From Pseudomonadales bacterium (GTDB lineage: Bacteria; Pseudomonadota; Gammaproteobacteria; Pseudomonadales; Azotimanducaceae), in the NCBI GenBank assembly GCA_030749725.1, contig JASMJM010000162.1, forward strand, positions 1 to 35,649: a stretch of 35,649 bases of DNA. Reading direction: 5' to 3'. Under the pieces are notes generated by a model. That model did not search any database. It saw only the letters and a program-made list of their open reading frames with translations, and was not told the DNA's origin. Below, one piece after another: positions 1 through 7,932 of the stretch (the first letter of the stretch is position 1; every line of letters begins with the position of its first letter). Position numbers and translations under genes: made by a program.

Positions 1-633
1 ATCGTTGTAGACCGGGCAATTCTGGTAGATCTCGATGAAGGATGAACCATCGTGCAGGTAACCCCTTGATATCACCGCAGACAGTTGTTTCATCTCGGTG
101 TCGATAGAACGCCCTACGAATCGGGCCCCTGCCCCCAGCGCCAGTCCACAAGGCGAAATAGGCATGTCGACGGACCCGTCCGGCGTCGAAGGGGATATTG
201 TTCCCACCTTTGAAGTGGGTGAAGCCTGGCCCTTGGTCAATCCATAGATCTCGTTGTTGAACAGGATGATCTGCATATTCACGTTCCTGCGCAGGGCGTG
301 AATCATGTGGTTACCACCGATACTCAAGCCATCGCCATCACCTGTGATGACCCATACATCCAGATCGGGATTGGCCAGCCTGACCCCGGTGGCCACAGCA
401 GGGGCTCGGCCGTGAATGGTGTGAAAACCGAACGTGTCCATGTAATAAGGAAGACGGGAGGAGCAGCCAATGCCGGAGATAAACACCTGGTTCTCCTTTT
501 TCACCCCCAGTTCCGGCAGCAGCTTCTGGATCGTTTTCAAGATGGCGTAGTCGCCACATCCGGGACACCATCTTACTTCCTGATCTGAGGCGTAGTCCTT
601 GACTGACAGTTTCCGATCCGTGACAACGCTCAT
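1..633 (-). CDS. korB: 2-oxoacid:ferredoxin oxidoreductase, beta subunit (partial; C-terminus outside window)
   Basis: The first 211 codons are visible; the gene runs off the left edge. The beta subunit binds thiamine pyrophosphate and a [4Fe-4S] cluster and, with the KorA subunit, oxidatively decarboxylates a 2-oxoacid, probably 2-oxoglutarate, in the cytoplasm, passing electrons to ferredoxin. Visible signs are the CPGCG motif (Cys23, Cys26), Cys57 in GIGCSSR and Cys206 in QNCPVYN, which together give the four expected cluster ligands. The TPP/Mg motif GDGDGLSIGGN starts near residue 98 and is followed by NNEIYGLTKGQ. The start ATG at 633 overlaps the korA stop as ATGA, so the two are translationally coupled. 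Substrate preference for 2-oxoglutarate over pyruvate is inferred from resemblance to the two-subunit KorAB type of actinobacteria. Confidence 0.93.
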   Translation of the reverse strand, partial: MSVVTDRKLSVKDYASDQEVRWCPGCGDYAILKTIQKLLPELGVKKENQVFISGIGCSSRLPYYMDTFGFHTIHGRAPAVATGVRLANPDLDVWVITGDGDGLSIGGNHMIHALRRNVNMQIILFNNEIYGLTKGQASPTSKVGTISPSTPDGSVDMPISPCGLALGAGARFVGRSIDTEMKQLSAVISRGYLHDGSSFIEIYQNCPVYND

Positions 634-2501
634 GGGCACCGCTCCAATTCAGATTCAATGGCCTGCTCGATCTCGCTGATCTTAAAGGGACGGCCCGATA
701 CTTTATTGAGTCCCTTGGCATCGATCAGATACTGGGATCTCACCAGGTTTACGAACTGACCGGTATTCATCTCCGGTATCAGCACGCGCTCATAGGATGC
801 CAGTAACTCACCCAGATTGGCGGGCAATGGCCACATGTAGCGTACGTGTATATGGGAAACATCCCTGCCCTGCTCACTTGCTCGTCGCACGGCACCATGG
901 ATCGGACCGAACGTGGATCCCCACCCCACTAGCGCAAGTTTGCCGCCCGGGTTACCGAGGATGACCTGCTGCGCTGGAATGTCCCCGGCAATGCCATCGA
1001 TCTTGGCTTTACGGATATCGGTCATCTTCTGGTGATTGGCTGGTTCGTAACAGATATCACCTGTCTCCGAGTCCCTTTCGATGCCGCCTATGCGGTGTTC
1101 CAATCCAGCGGTTCCCGGCTTGGCCCAAACTCTTGCCAGCGTCAGAGGGTCCCTCTTGGCGGGCGTGAATCCTTCAGCGTCTGCATGGTAGTTGACAGGA
1201 AACGGTTCATACTGATGAAAATCCGGAAGATTCCAGGGCTCCGATGCATTGGCAAGATAGCCATCGCTCAAGACGATCACCGGGGTCATGTACTTGGTCG
1301 CCAGGCGCACCGCCTCGATGGCTATATCAAAACAGTCTGCCGGCGTAGCGGCAGCAATGACCGGCATGCTGGCATCGGCGTGCCGGCCAAACAGGGCCTG
1401 ATTAAGATCGGACTGCTCCGTCTTGGTGGGTAATCCTGTGGAGGGGCCACCGCGCTGCGTATTGACCACGACCAGCGGCAATTCGACTGCACTACACAAG
1501 GATATGGCCTCTCCCTTCAGGGAGATGCCGGGACCTGAACTGGAGGTCACGCCCAGCGTGCCAGCGAAAGAGGCACCGATAGCTGCACAGACCGCGGCGA
1601 TCTCATCCTCCGCCTGAAAGGTCATTACATCAAATTCCTTGTGATTGGAAAGGGCGTGGAGCAGCGCCGTCGCCGGCGTGATGGGATAGGACGCGAATAG
1701 AATATCCAGATCCGCCAATTGACCTCCTGCCAGCAGACCCCAGGCGAGTGCTTCAGTGCCGTTCACGTTGCGATATACCCCCGCCGGAAGATCCGCTTTG
1801 GGGATCTTGTACACCTCGACGCCGGCGGGCAACTCTGCCGTCTCACCATAGGCGTGGCCCGCATTGATAGCGGCGATATTGGCTTCAGCCATAGCGGGTT
1901 TGGCTGCAAATTTGCGGTTCAGTCCGTTGATGGTTTCAGTGCGATCACGATCGAACAGCCACATGATCAGGCCCAAGGTCCACATATTCTTACAGCGTAT
2001 CGAATTCTTTTTACTCAGACCGAAGGGTTTTACCGCTTCCAACACCTGCTTGGTGACATCGATATCGATGACGCGATAGCCATCCAGGGACTCATCCTCG
2101 AGCGGATTGGCTTCGTATCCCGCTTTGGTGAGATTTTTTGCAGTAAAGGCACCGCTATCGGCAATGATCAACCCGCCCTCTACCAGATCCTGCAGATTGG
2201 TAACCAGCGCGGCGGGATTCATTACCACCAACACATCCAACTCGTCACCAGCCGTTGTGACGTCATCTGAGCCAAAATAGATCTGGTATGCCGATACGCC
2301 AAACGTGGCGCCCGCAGGAGCTCTGATCTCTGCTGGGAAATCGGGGAATGTAGCCAGGTCGTGGCCATAGAGGGCGGTAGCCTGGGTGAAATTCGTTCCG
2401 GTGAGCTGCATGCCGTCGCCGGAATCACCGGCAAATCGGATCACGACTCCCTGAACGGGCGTATCTGTATTGCGTGAACCCACATCCCCTAAGACAGTCA
2501 T
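630..2501 (-). CDS. korA: 2-oxoacid:ferredoxin oxidoreductase, fused gamma-alpha subunit
   Basis: A 623-residue protein if started at ATG 2501; a GTG two codons upstream (2507) is equally possible and neither has a strong Shine-Dalgarno. In the 625-residue numbering, the N-terminal gamma domain spans about 18-200 (FAGDSGDGMQLTG, then FPDFPAEIRAPAG). The alpha/pyrimidine domain begins near 245 and carries YPITPAT at 274-280, TSSSGPGISLKGEAI from 321 and RGGPSTGLPTKTEQSDL from 352. This gamma-alpha fusion with a separate beta subunit is the known KorAB arrangement that makes reduced ferredoxin from 2-oxoacids, typically 2-oxoglutarate to succinyl-CoA. No ferredoxin domain is fused, so a separate ferredoxin must be the acceptor. 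It is first in its operon; korB follows with an ATGA overlap. Confidence 0.93.
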   Translation of the reverse strand: MTVLGDVGSRNTDTPVQGVVIRFAGDSGDGMQLTGTNFTQATALYGHDLATFPDFPAEIRAPAGATFGVSAYQIYFGSDDVTTAGDELDVLVVMNPAALVTNLQDLVEGGLIIADSGAFTAKNLTKAGYEANPLEDESLDGYRVIDIDVTKQVLEAVKPFGLSKKNSIRCKNMWTLGLIMWLFDRDRTETINGLNRKFAAKPAMAEANIAAINAGHAYGETAELPAGVEVYKIPKADLPAGVYRNVNGTEALAWGLLAGGQLADLDILFASYPITPATALLHALSNHKEFDVMTFQAEDEIAAVCAAIGASFAGTLGVTSSSGPGISLKGEAISLCSAVELPLVVVNTQRGGPSTGLPTKTEQSDLNQALFGRHADASMPVIAAATPADCFDIAIEAVRLATKYMTPVIVLSDGYLANASEPWNLPDFHQYEPFPVNYHADAEGFTPAKRDPLTLARVWAKPGTAGLEHRIGGIERDSETGDICYEPANHQKMTDIRKAKIDGIAGDIPAQQVILGNPGGKLALVGWGSTFGPIHGAVRRASEQGRDVSHIHVRYMWPLPANLGELLASYERVLIPEMNTGQFVNLVRSQYLIDAKGLNKVSGRPFKISEIEQAIESELERCP

Positions 2502-2515
2502 ATTCACTTATCTCA

Positions 2516-2542
2516 ATTATCCGACCGAAGCCGGTGTCACAA
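2516..2542 (-). promoter_or_regulatory. Possible korAB promoter
   Basis: Reading the minus strand, TTGTGA (2542-2537) is followed after 15 bases by GATAAT (2521-2516), ending just upstream of the korA start. The -10 matches five of six bases and the -35 four of six, but the spacer is shorter than the preferred 17, so this is only a candidate. Confidence 0.28.
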
Positions 2543-2720
2543 AATGCCCATGCAGCTATCGCACAGTGTAACAGAGCCGATTAATTCTAAGTTCCTTGTT
2601 TGTTGATCCAAATGGCAGATCTCGCCTGACAAGCAGACACGGACACCCCCAATGATCCACCGTTATTGTCAGAGACCGGCAAAGCAACTGTTTGGTTTCA
2701 AGTCACGTCAAGAGTTATCG

Positions 2721-2751
2721 ATCAGGCGCTGGGCACGAACCGCGGCCTGAT
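2721..2751 (-). terminator. Hairpin downstream of the FHA gene, weak terminator candidate
   Basis: Perfect 7-bp arms ATCAGGC (2721-2727) and GCCTGAT (2745-2751) enclose 17 bases. The hairpin lies about 35 bases beyond the stop of the minus-strand FHA gene, within the 278-bp gap before korA. No run of U follows on the transcript, so a classical intrinsic terminator is not shown; it could equally be a 3'-end stabilising hairpin. Confidence 0.3.
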
Positions 2752-2785
2752 AACCGTACCACTGAGGGGGTTAAGTGGATCTCTC

Positions 2786-4315
2786 TCAGATCGTGCGCAA
2801 GCGCAGCACGACCGATCCCATGATGATCTGATCGCCGTTGTTCATGGTGATCAAGCCCTTCTGGTCGATCGACTGACCGTTTATGGTGGTGCCGTTGGTA
2901 GTATCCAGATCTTCGATAAAGAGCCGATCTTTGCGCAGTTTCATTCGGATGTGCTGGCGCGATACATCACTGTGGTTGATCACATAAGGTGAATCGGGTG
3001 GGTTTCGTCCAATCACGACACCCTCGTCCGTTACCAGTTGATCTGCAGAGATCCTGAGAAGATAACGTACCCCATCCCTGTCCTCACCATCCAGAACATA
3101 TTCGGATAGGTTGGCTTTCTGCATCTCTGTGCTTGGGGATTCAAGCTGAGGTCCATGCACTTTCGGATTCACATCCCGTTTTGACAGATAGAAGACAGCG
3201 GCCACCAAGAGGACAAAGAGCCCAATAAGGCCGCCGAGCAGCACCTTCTCCGCCATCTCTGCCTTGCTTCTCTGATCGGCCAGGGCCGCGTTGAGATTCT
3301 GTTCACGTTCAGAGTATTCCGACTGCATCGTTGTCAAGGCTGCCTTGGTTTCCGCCATGATCTCGTTGCTGCGTCGGGTCACTTCCTCCCGGGCTGCCTG
3401 TGCCGCCCGGGCTGCGGCGGCAGCATCCGTGATCGCTTGGCCTGCCCTCTTCTGAGCAGTTTTGGTCTGTTGCAGCAGGTTGTCGTTTTTCTTATTTACG
3501 TCGGATAGCTGACGGGCCAGTTCGTTGGCTTTTAGCATGGCTTTGTCGGCTTCGTCTTTGGCTTCCTTGGCACTTTCCGAAGCCTGCTCGGCACTCTGTC
3601 GAGCTTGTGCTATGGCCGAAAGACAACTGCCGCCCGCAGTTTTGATATTGAGATTCTGCTCAGTCAGTAGTGAACCCAGGGACCCGCCCTGCATCGCATA
3701 GGCAACGCCGGCTGCGTCACCCGGCGAGGAGACACTAAAGCCCACAATCTCACCACATTCGTTCAGCAACGGTGACCCGAATCCGGATTCACCCAGGGAT
3801 GCATTGTGCATCAACATGCGCACCTGGGCACTCAGCCCCGGCACGACGTAGCGTCTGCTGATGCTACCCTTTGACAGCCACACCGTTCTGCCTCGATCCG
3901 CCCGGATCCCTGCCGACCATACTGAGTCGCCCTCTTCAAGCGCCTCGCGTGCAAAGATCAAAGCTGGTACTCGAAGGCCGTTAACTTTCAGAACCGCAAG
4001 ACCCAGGGAATCGTCCGCCAACAGATTCGCAGCAACCAGTTGAGCTTCCGATCCAGGAATGCTGACGGTGACGGTTTCTCCGCGAGTCAGTACCTGGGCA
4101 CTGGTCACTACAAAGCCGTTGTAGATATCACTTTCGACGACAAAGCCGATCCCGGCGCCAACTACCTTATTGCCACTGTAGCTGCGCACGGCGACGATAC
4201 TCTTATTGATCTCCTGAATCTGAATATCCCCACTCGCAGGCAGCGTCGTGAACGCCAGCATCACAGCGAGGAAAAGCCGGCTGTAGATTCTGGAATGAAG
4301 GGTACATGGAGCCAT
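2786..4315 (-). CDS. Membrane-anchored protein: degenerate trypsin-like (HtrA-type) domain, coiled coil, C-terminal FHA domain
   Basis: A 509-residue protein. Residues 1-29 look like a signal sequence. Residues ~35-215 resemble an S1C/HtrA protease fold, with FVVTSAQVL where VVTNAHV is expected, so the catalytic His is Gln74. GLAVLKV replaces DLAVLKV, so the catalytic Asp is Gly105. GESGFGSPLL stands where GNSGGPL is expected, leaving Ser177. Two of three triad residues are therefore missing and the domain should be inactive. Residues ~233-357 are an Ala/Glu/Lys-rich coiled coil, 358-377 a transmembrane helix followed by SKR, and ~415-509 an FHA domain with GR (436-437), SRQH (452-455) and TTNGTTING (472-480). 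The predicted layout is a periplasmic pseudoprotease and coiled coil with a cytoplasmic phosphothreonine-binding FHA. This suggests a sensor or scaffold for Ser/Thr phosphorylation, but no kinase gene is in the window. It is divergent from the LLM gene. Confidence 0.85.
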   Translation of the reverse strand: MAPCTLHSRIYSRLFLAVMLAFTTLPASGDIQIQEINKSIVAVRSYSGNKVVGAGIGFVVESDIYNGFVVTSAQVLTRGETVTVSIPGSEAQLVAANLLADDSLGLAVLKVNGLRVPALIFAREALEEGDSVWSAGIRADRGRTVWLSKGSISRRYVVPGLSAQVRMLMHNASLGESGFGSPLLNECGEIVGFSVSSPGDAAGVAYAMQGGSLGSLLTEQNLNIKTAGGSCLSAIAQARQSAEQASESAKEAKDEADKAMLKANELARQLSDVNKKNDNLLQQTKTAQKRAGQAITDAAAAARAAQAAREEVTRRSNEIMAETKAALTTMQSEYSEREQNLNAALADQRSKAEMAEKVLLGGLIGLFVLLVAAVFYLSKRDVNPKVHGPQLESPSTEMQKANLSEYVLDGEDRDGVRYLLRISADQLVTDEGVVIGRNPPDSPYVINHSDVSRQHIRMKLRKDRLFIEDLDTTNGTTINGQSIDQKGLITMNNGDQIIMGSVVLRLRTI

Positions 4316-4316
4316 A

Positions 4317-4330
4317 GAGCTGTCCAGCTC
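4317..4330 (-). promoter_or_regulatory. Hairpin covering the only SD-like sequence of the FHA gene
   Basis: GAGCT and AGCTC (5-bp arms, 4-base loop) lie one base upstream of the FHA gene's ATG. The only purine-rich SD-like tract, GGAG, falls in the upstream arm. The hairpin might lower initiation of this gene; it is short and may be chance. Confidence 0.25.
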
Positions 4331-4365
4331 CGACTTTCCAGTATGGGTGTCAGCACTAACTATAA

Positions 4366-4426
4366 TGTGATTCTCCTATCGATTGACGCGCCATTTTATG
4401 ACGAAAACCATACTGAGAGAATCACA
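4366..4426. promoter_or_regulatory. 10-bp perfect inverted repeat in the divergent FHA/LLM intergenic region
   Basis: TGTGATTCTC (4366-4375) and GAGAATCACA (4417-4426) are exact inverted copies 41 bases apart, between two divergent genes. A TATAAT hexamer (4361-4366) abuts the left arm and TTGACG (4383-4388) lies between the arms. The arrangement suits a dimeric or looping regulator acting on both genes. Which promoter elements are used is not clear. Confidence 0.4.
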
Positions 4427-4497
4427 AAACTCAATTTTTGTGACGTGGTACTTTGATCTGGGATACCATGGCGCAGTCAAATCCAAGGAGAATTCCG

Positions 4498-5400
4498 ATG
4501 AGATTCAGTTTCTGGCCCACACCAAGCCAACCTTTTGCTGAGGTGATGTCACTCGGCCGGCACGTCGAGCAAACCGGATGGGATGGCATCTGGTACGCCG
4601 ATCACTTTATGCCCAATGCAGAAGACACCAGTCAACCCACGCCGGAAGCCTGGACCACGTTGTCAGCCCTGGCTGCTTCAGTACCGCGTATTCGCCTCGG
4701 AACCCTGGTTACCGGCAACACCTACCGACATCCGGCGGTACTGGCCAAGATGGCAGCAACCGTGGATCACATCTCCGAAGGTCGTGTGGTCCTGGGTTTG
4801 GGATCAGGCTGGCAGGAAAACGAACACACTGCCTACGGCATTCCTTTCTACTCCGTCAACGGTCGCCTGCGTCGCCTTGCGGAAGCCTGTCAAATCATCA
4901 AGGCGTTGTATCGCGAGGAAAGTGTCACCTTCGACGGCGAATACTACCAGTTGAAGAACGCGCCGCTGCAACCCAAACCTCACCAGCCGAACCTGCCCCT
5001 GATGATTGGTGGCGGCGGCGAAAAGGTTACTCTGCGGATTACCGCCAAATATGCCGACGAGTGGAACGTCTGGGGTGACGCTGCAACACTAACGCGCAAA
5101 ATGGCCATACTGGATGGGTACTGCAATGACATCGACCGGGACCCTGCTGAGATTCAAAGGTCCGCGGTAGCGCTACTATTTCTGAGCGATGATGAAGCGT
5201 TTCTGAAGAGAATCAAAGAGGGCGGCGGCGCCCAACCTACCATCGCCGGGAATGTGAATGAAGTTATCGACATCGTTAACGACTATGTGAAGGCGGGCGT
5301 GAATGAACTCATCGTACCCGACTTCACCATGGGCCAGGGGGCGCAGAAGATCGAAACCCTGGACCGGTTTATCAACGAGGTAGCTTCAAATTATCGTTAG
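4498..5400 (+). CDS. LLM-class flavin- or F420-dependent oxidoreductase
   Basis: A 300-residue luciferase-like (TIM-barrel) oxidoreductase. The start at ATG 4498 is chosen because AAGGAG lies eight bases upstream and the family begins MRFSFW; an upstream in-frame start at 4453 adds residues with no family likeness. Signs are WDGIWYADHF near residue 25, GTLVTGNTYRHPAVLAKMAA, the HISEGRVVLGLGSGW cofactor-loop motif, FDGEYYQL and a GGGGEKVTLRI phosphate-binding segment. Members use reduced FMN or F420 to oxidise or reduce small organic substrates in the cytoplasm. The sequence is most like the F420-type subgroup, but this cannot be settled by eye and no F420 biosynthesis gene is present here. 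It stands alone, divergent from the FHA gene and convergent with the HEAT-like gene. Confidence 0.88.
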   Translation: MRFSFWPTPSQPFAEVMSLGRHVEQTGWDGIWYADHFMPNAEDTSQPTPEAWTTLSALAASVPRIRLGTLVTGNTYRHPAVLAKMAATVDHISEGRVVLGLGSGWQENEHTAYGIPFYSVNGRLRRLAEACQIIKALYREESVTFDGEYYQLKNAPLQPKPHQPNLPLMIGGGGEKVTLRITAKYADEWNVWGDAATLTRKMAILDGYCNDIDRDPAEIQRSAVALLFLSDDEAFLKRIKEGGGAQPTIAGNVNEVIDIVNDYVKAGVNELIVPDFTMGQGAQKIETLDRFINEVASNYR

Positions 5401-5416
5401 GTTTACTGCAAGACGC

Positions 5417-5965
5417 CTATCGTCTGGCGGGTGCATCCACCGCCTCAAGCTCCCAGGATTCAGATATCTTCGATCTGTAGCTGCTTAGCTTTTCTCTAGC
5501 TGACTCAGAGTCAAGGCTTTTCAGGCACCTTGCCACCCTCACTCTAAGATGAGGATCCTCGGCATCTAACATTTTTGCAATGGCGTCCTCGACCCGTCGG
5601 GAGTGCGTTTCAGCAAATGCTTGACACATACCTTGCACCGCTCGACGCCGTTTGACGTTGCTGGCGGCATTGCTCACAGCTTCATTGAAGAAAGCCCAGA
5701 CTTCATCGTTGGGATAGATGCGCAGGGCGACCATGGCCCGTTCACGAATAAACCCGGGATGATCCCTACTTCCCGCTATCTGCAATAACGCGTGATAACT
5801 GTCAGGAGGTAGTGCCGCGAATTTGTCAGAGTCGAATTGCCACTCATATCCCTTGAGTAGTGGCATGACCCGATCGGTACTCTCATTTGCATAGTGCACG
5901 CCGGTCAAACCGATGGCAGACAGAAAAACAAGCAGACGAATCGCGCTACACAACCTGTTGAACAG
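5417..5965 (-). CDS. Small exported HEAT-repeat-like protein
   Basis: About 180 residues. The N-terminus (RLLVFLSAIGLTGVHYA) is a short hydrophobic signal sequence, so the mature protein is probably periplasmic. The rest is helical with HEAT-like pairs: DHPGFIRERAMVALRIYPNDEVWAFF, then RRVEDAIAKMLDAEDPHLRVRVARCL. This indicates a small protein-binding solenoid; no catalytic motif is seen. No ATG or GTG starts the frame. A TTG at 5953 is possible, but the strong SD GGAGGTGA (5969-5976) is correctly spaced only for a CTG at 5965, the start used here; an in-frame TGA overlapping that SD blocks longer versions. Partner and role are unknown. It lies downstream of glmS on the same strand with a ~115-bp gap. 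Confidence 0.6.
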   Translation of the reverse strand: MFNRLCSAIRLLVFLSAIGLTGVHYANESTDRVMPLLKGYEWQFDSDKFAALPPDSYHALLQIAGSRDHPGFIRERAMVALRIYPNDEVWAFFNEAVSNAASNVKRRRAVQGMCQAFAETHSRRVEDAIAKMLDAEDPHLRVRVARCLKSLDSESAREKLSSYRSKISESWELEAVDAPARR

Positions 5966-5968
5966 ACG

Positions 5969-5976
5969 TCACCTCC
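5969..5976 (-). promoter_or_regulatory. Strong Shine-Dalgarno site that favours a CTG start
   Basis: GGAGGTGA on the minus strand is fully complementary to the 16S anti-SD core. Five bases separate it from the CTG at 5965, while the TTG at 5953 is 12 bases further on. In another frame the same stretch reads a ten-codon ORF starting ATG GAG GTG and ending in TAG, so a tiny leader peptide is an alternative reading. Confidence 0.45.
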
Positions 5977-6080
5977 ATAGCAACCCTGGCAATCAATTCA
6001 GCCAAATCAGCATAGCACAGAAAGGCAGTCATACAATCCATGTGGCAGGGGATCAGCAGTGTCTGGACTCCCCCAAACGA

Positions 6081-7856
6081 CTACTTGACAGTAACGCTCT
6101 TAGCAAGATTCCTAGGCCTGTCAGGGTCGCACCCTCTCAATATCGCGAGATGGTATGCCAGCAACTGGCAAGGGATGATGGCGCTGACTATATTGACCAA
6201 CCCCTGCCCCGCCATCGGCAGCTCGATAAATTCATCGAACAGCGAATTGTCTTCATGCGCGATCCCGATCAAGAATGCTCCCCGTGCGTTCACCTCTGCA
6301 GCAACGTTCAGCATATAGCTGTCTTCCTTGCCTACAAAAACGATTACCGGCACGCCCGCTTCGATTAAGGCGATGACGCCATGTTTCAACTCCCCTGCGG
6401 AGAATGCCTCCGCATGAAGATAGCTGGCTTCCTTGACGTTGAGGGCCCCTATCAAAGCCGTACCGAAATGCTGCTCATGCCCGAGAATAAACAGATGATT
6501 CTGCTTTGCGATCTTCTTGGCAACTTCCAGTGTGCGGCTTACCAACCGGTCAATGAATCCTGTGTGCATTTGTGCGGCCAGGAATTCGGTCTCGGATTTA
6601 TGTTCACCGCTGCTGCGGTCATCCCTCAATGCACTTGCCAACACATACCCAAAGGTGATCTGCGCAGTTGCGCTCTTGGTGGACAGAACACAGATCTCCG
6701 GCCCACAATGGTTATAGTAGGTGTAATCTGACAACCGCGTTATGGTGGTACCGGCCATATTGACGACGCAGGCAATGCTGAGTCCTTTTGCCTTCGCATA
6801 GTCGATTGCCTCAATGGTATCCGCTGTCTCGCCACTCTGACTGACGGCAATCAACAGATCTCCCTCATGCAGCATGCAGCTGTAGGATGCTATTTCATAC
6901 GCCTTGATGCCGAGCGCATGAACGCCGCCGATATTACGCAGTAGGTACGCGATCTGATCCGCTGCGAAGAATGCACCGCCCGCGCCGGTGACAAAGACTG
7001 ATCGCGCCCGACTGGCTGCTGCAACGAGCGGCCTGAGTTCTTGAAAGGAAATGTCTCCTGCACGCGGGATGCTGGACGTCTGCTCCAAGATCTCCTTCAA
7101 CATGTAGTGCGGATGACCATCTTTAGCCATCAGCGTGCTCTGATGGTTCACCTCCACCCAATCAACGGTCAGCTCTGTATCGTCGGCCACGGCATAGAGC
7201 CCCAAATCTCCATCGCGGTAGTCCAGCAGGGTCAGATCGTCCAGCAGCAGACATTGATCCGTGTGATCGGCAAATGAGAGGGAATCGGAAGCGAAGAAAT
7301 ATTCATCCTTTCCTTTGCCTACCAGGAGCGGCGAGCCATTGCGAATTCCAATCACACGATGCTCTTCATTTACTACAACCATAATGGTGTTACGGCCCTG
7401 CAGGCACAAAAACGCCTGCCGAGCCGCCTGTCGAAAGTCGTCTGTCGCCAACAGATTGACTTCGATCAATCTCAGAATCACTTCCGTGTCCGTATCGGTA
7501 TCGAATGACTCACCTTGTGCTGTCAGATCGTTTTTCAATTGCTGGTAGTTTTCCACAATACCGTTGTGGGCAAGCGAGAACTCGCCGTTCCTGGACAGAT
7601 GGGGATGACCATTGGTGAGATTGACGGCACCGTGGGTGGCCCAGCGGGTATGCCCCAAGGCAACCCTTGCATCCGGTAGATGATCCTTGAATTCCACGTC
7701 ACCGATGGCACCGACGTGTTTGATCAGTTGCATCTGATCAGCCTGCAGAACCGCCACACCCCAGGAGTCGTATCCCCTGTATTCCAGCCGCTTGAGACCC
7801 TCGACAACCACCGAGGTCGCATTGTTTTCGCCTGCATATGCAAATAGACCACACAT
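6081..7856 (-). CDS. glmS: Glutamine--fructose-6-phosphate aminotransferase (GlmS-like), divergent
   Basis: A 591-residue protein. The start is ATG 7856, because Cys2 of MCGLFAYAG must be the N-terminal nucleophile of the glutaminase domain and AGGAA lies seven bases upstream; a longer in-frame reading to 7964 would bury this Cys. The Ntn amidotransferase domain (~1-220) shows GHTRWATHG, NGHPH, HNGIVENY and DTDTEVI. Two SIS isomerase domains follow, with YMLKEILEQ (251-259), SQSGETADT (339-347) and YLHAEAFSAGELKHG, and the family C-terminus LAKSVTVK is present. GlmS makes glucosamine-6-phosphate from fructose-6-phosphate and glutamine for cell wall and lipopolysaccharide. The first SIS loop reads TGAGGAFFA instead of the usual CGTSYHA, so this is an atypical member or paralogue. 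It is divergent from a TrmB-family regulator. Confidence 0.9.
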   Translation of the reverse strand: MCGLFAYAGENNATSVVVEGLKRLEYRGYDSWGVAVLQADQMQLIKHVGAIGDVEFKDHLPDARVALGHTRWATHGAVNLTNGHPHLSRNGEFSLAHNGIVENYQQLKNDLTAQGESFDTDTDTEVILRLIEVNLLATDDFRQAARQAFLCLQGRNTIMVVVNEEHRVIGIRNGSPLLVGKGKDEYFFASDSLSFADHTDQCLLLDDLTLLDYRDGDLGLYAVADDTELTVDWVEVNHQSTLMAKDGHPHYMLKEILEQTSSIPRAGDISFQELRPLVAAASRARSVFVTGAGGAFFAADQIAYLLRNIGGVHALGIKAYEIASYSCMLHEGDLLIAVSQSGETADTIEAIDYAKAKGLSIACVVNMAGTTITRLSDYTYYNHCGPEICVLSTKSATAQITFGYVLASALRDDRSSGEHKSETEFLAAQMHTGFIDRLVSRTLEVAKKIAKQNHLFILGHEQHFGTALIGALNVKEASYLHAEAFSAGELKHGVIALIEAGVPVIVFVGKEDSYMLNVAAEVNARGAFLIGIAHEDNSLFDEFIELPMAGQGLVNIVSAIIPCQLLAYHLAILRGCDPDRPRNLAKSVTVK

Positions 7857-7932
7857 TGTCATTTCCTGTTTGACATCTATACACTGTTTCAGCACCATAG
7901 AACAATAGTTTGGCTCATCAATACCATTTGTC

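Noticed and set aside
338-721. 127-codon minus-strand open frame
   Set aside because: Out-of-frame reading of the korB/korA junction; korB is the real frame, shown by the CPGCG and TPP motifs.
4361-4366. TATAAT as the -10 of the LLM gene
   Set aside because: No acceptable -35 at 16-18 bases upstream, so not listed as a promoter by itself.
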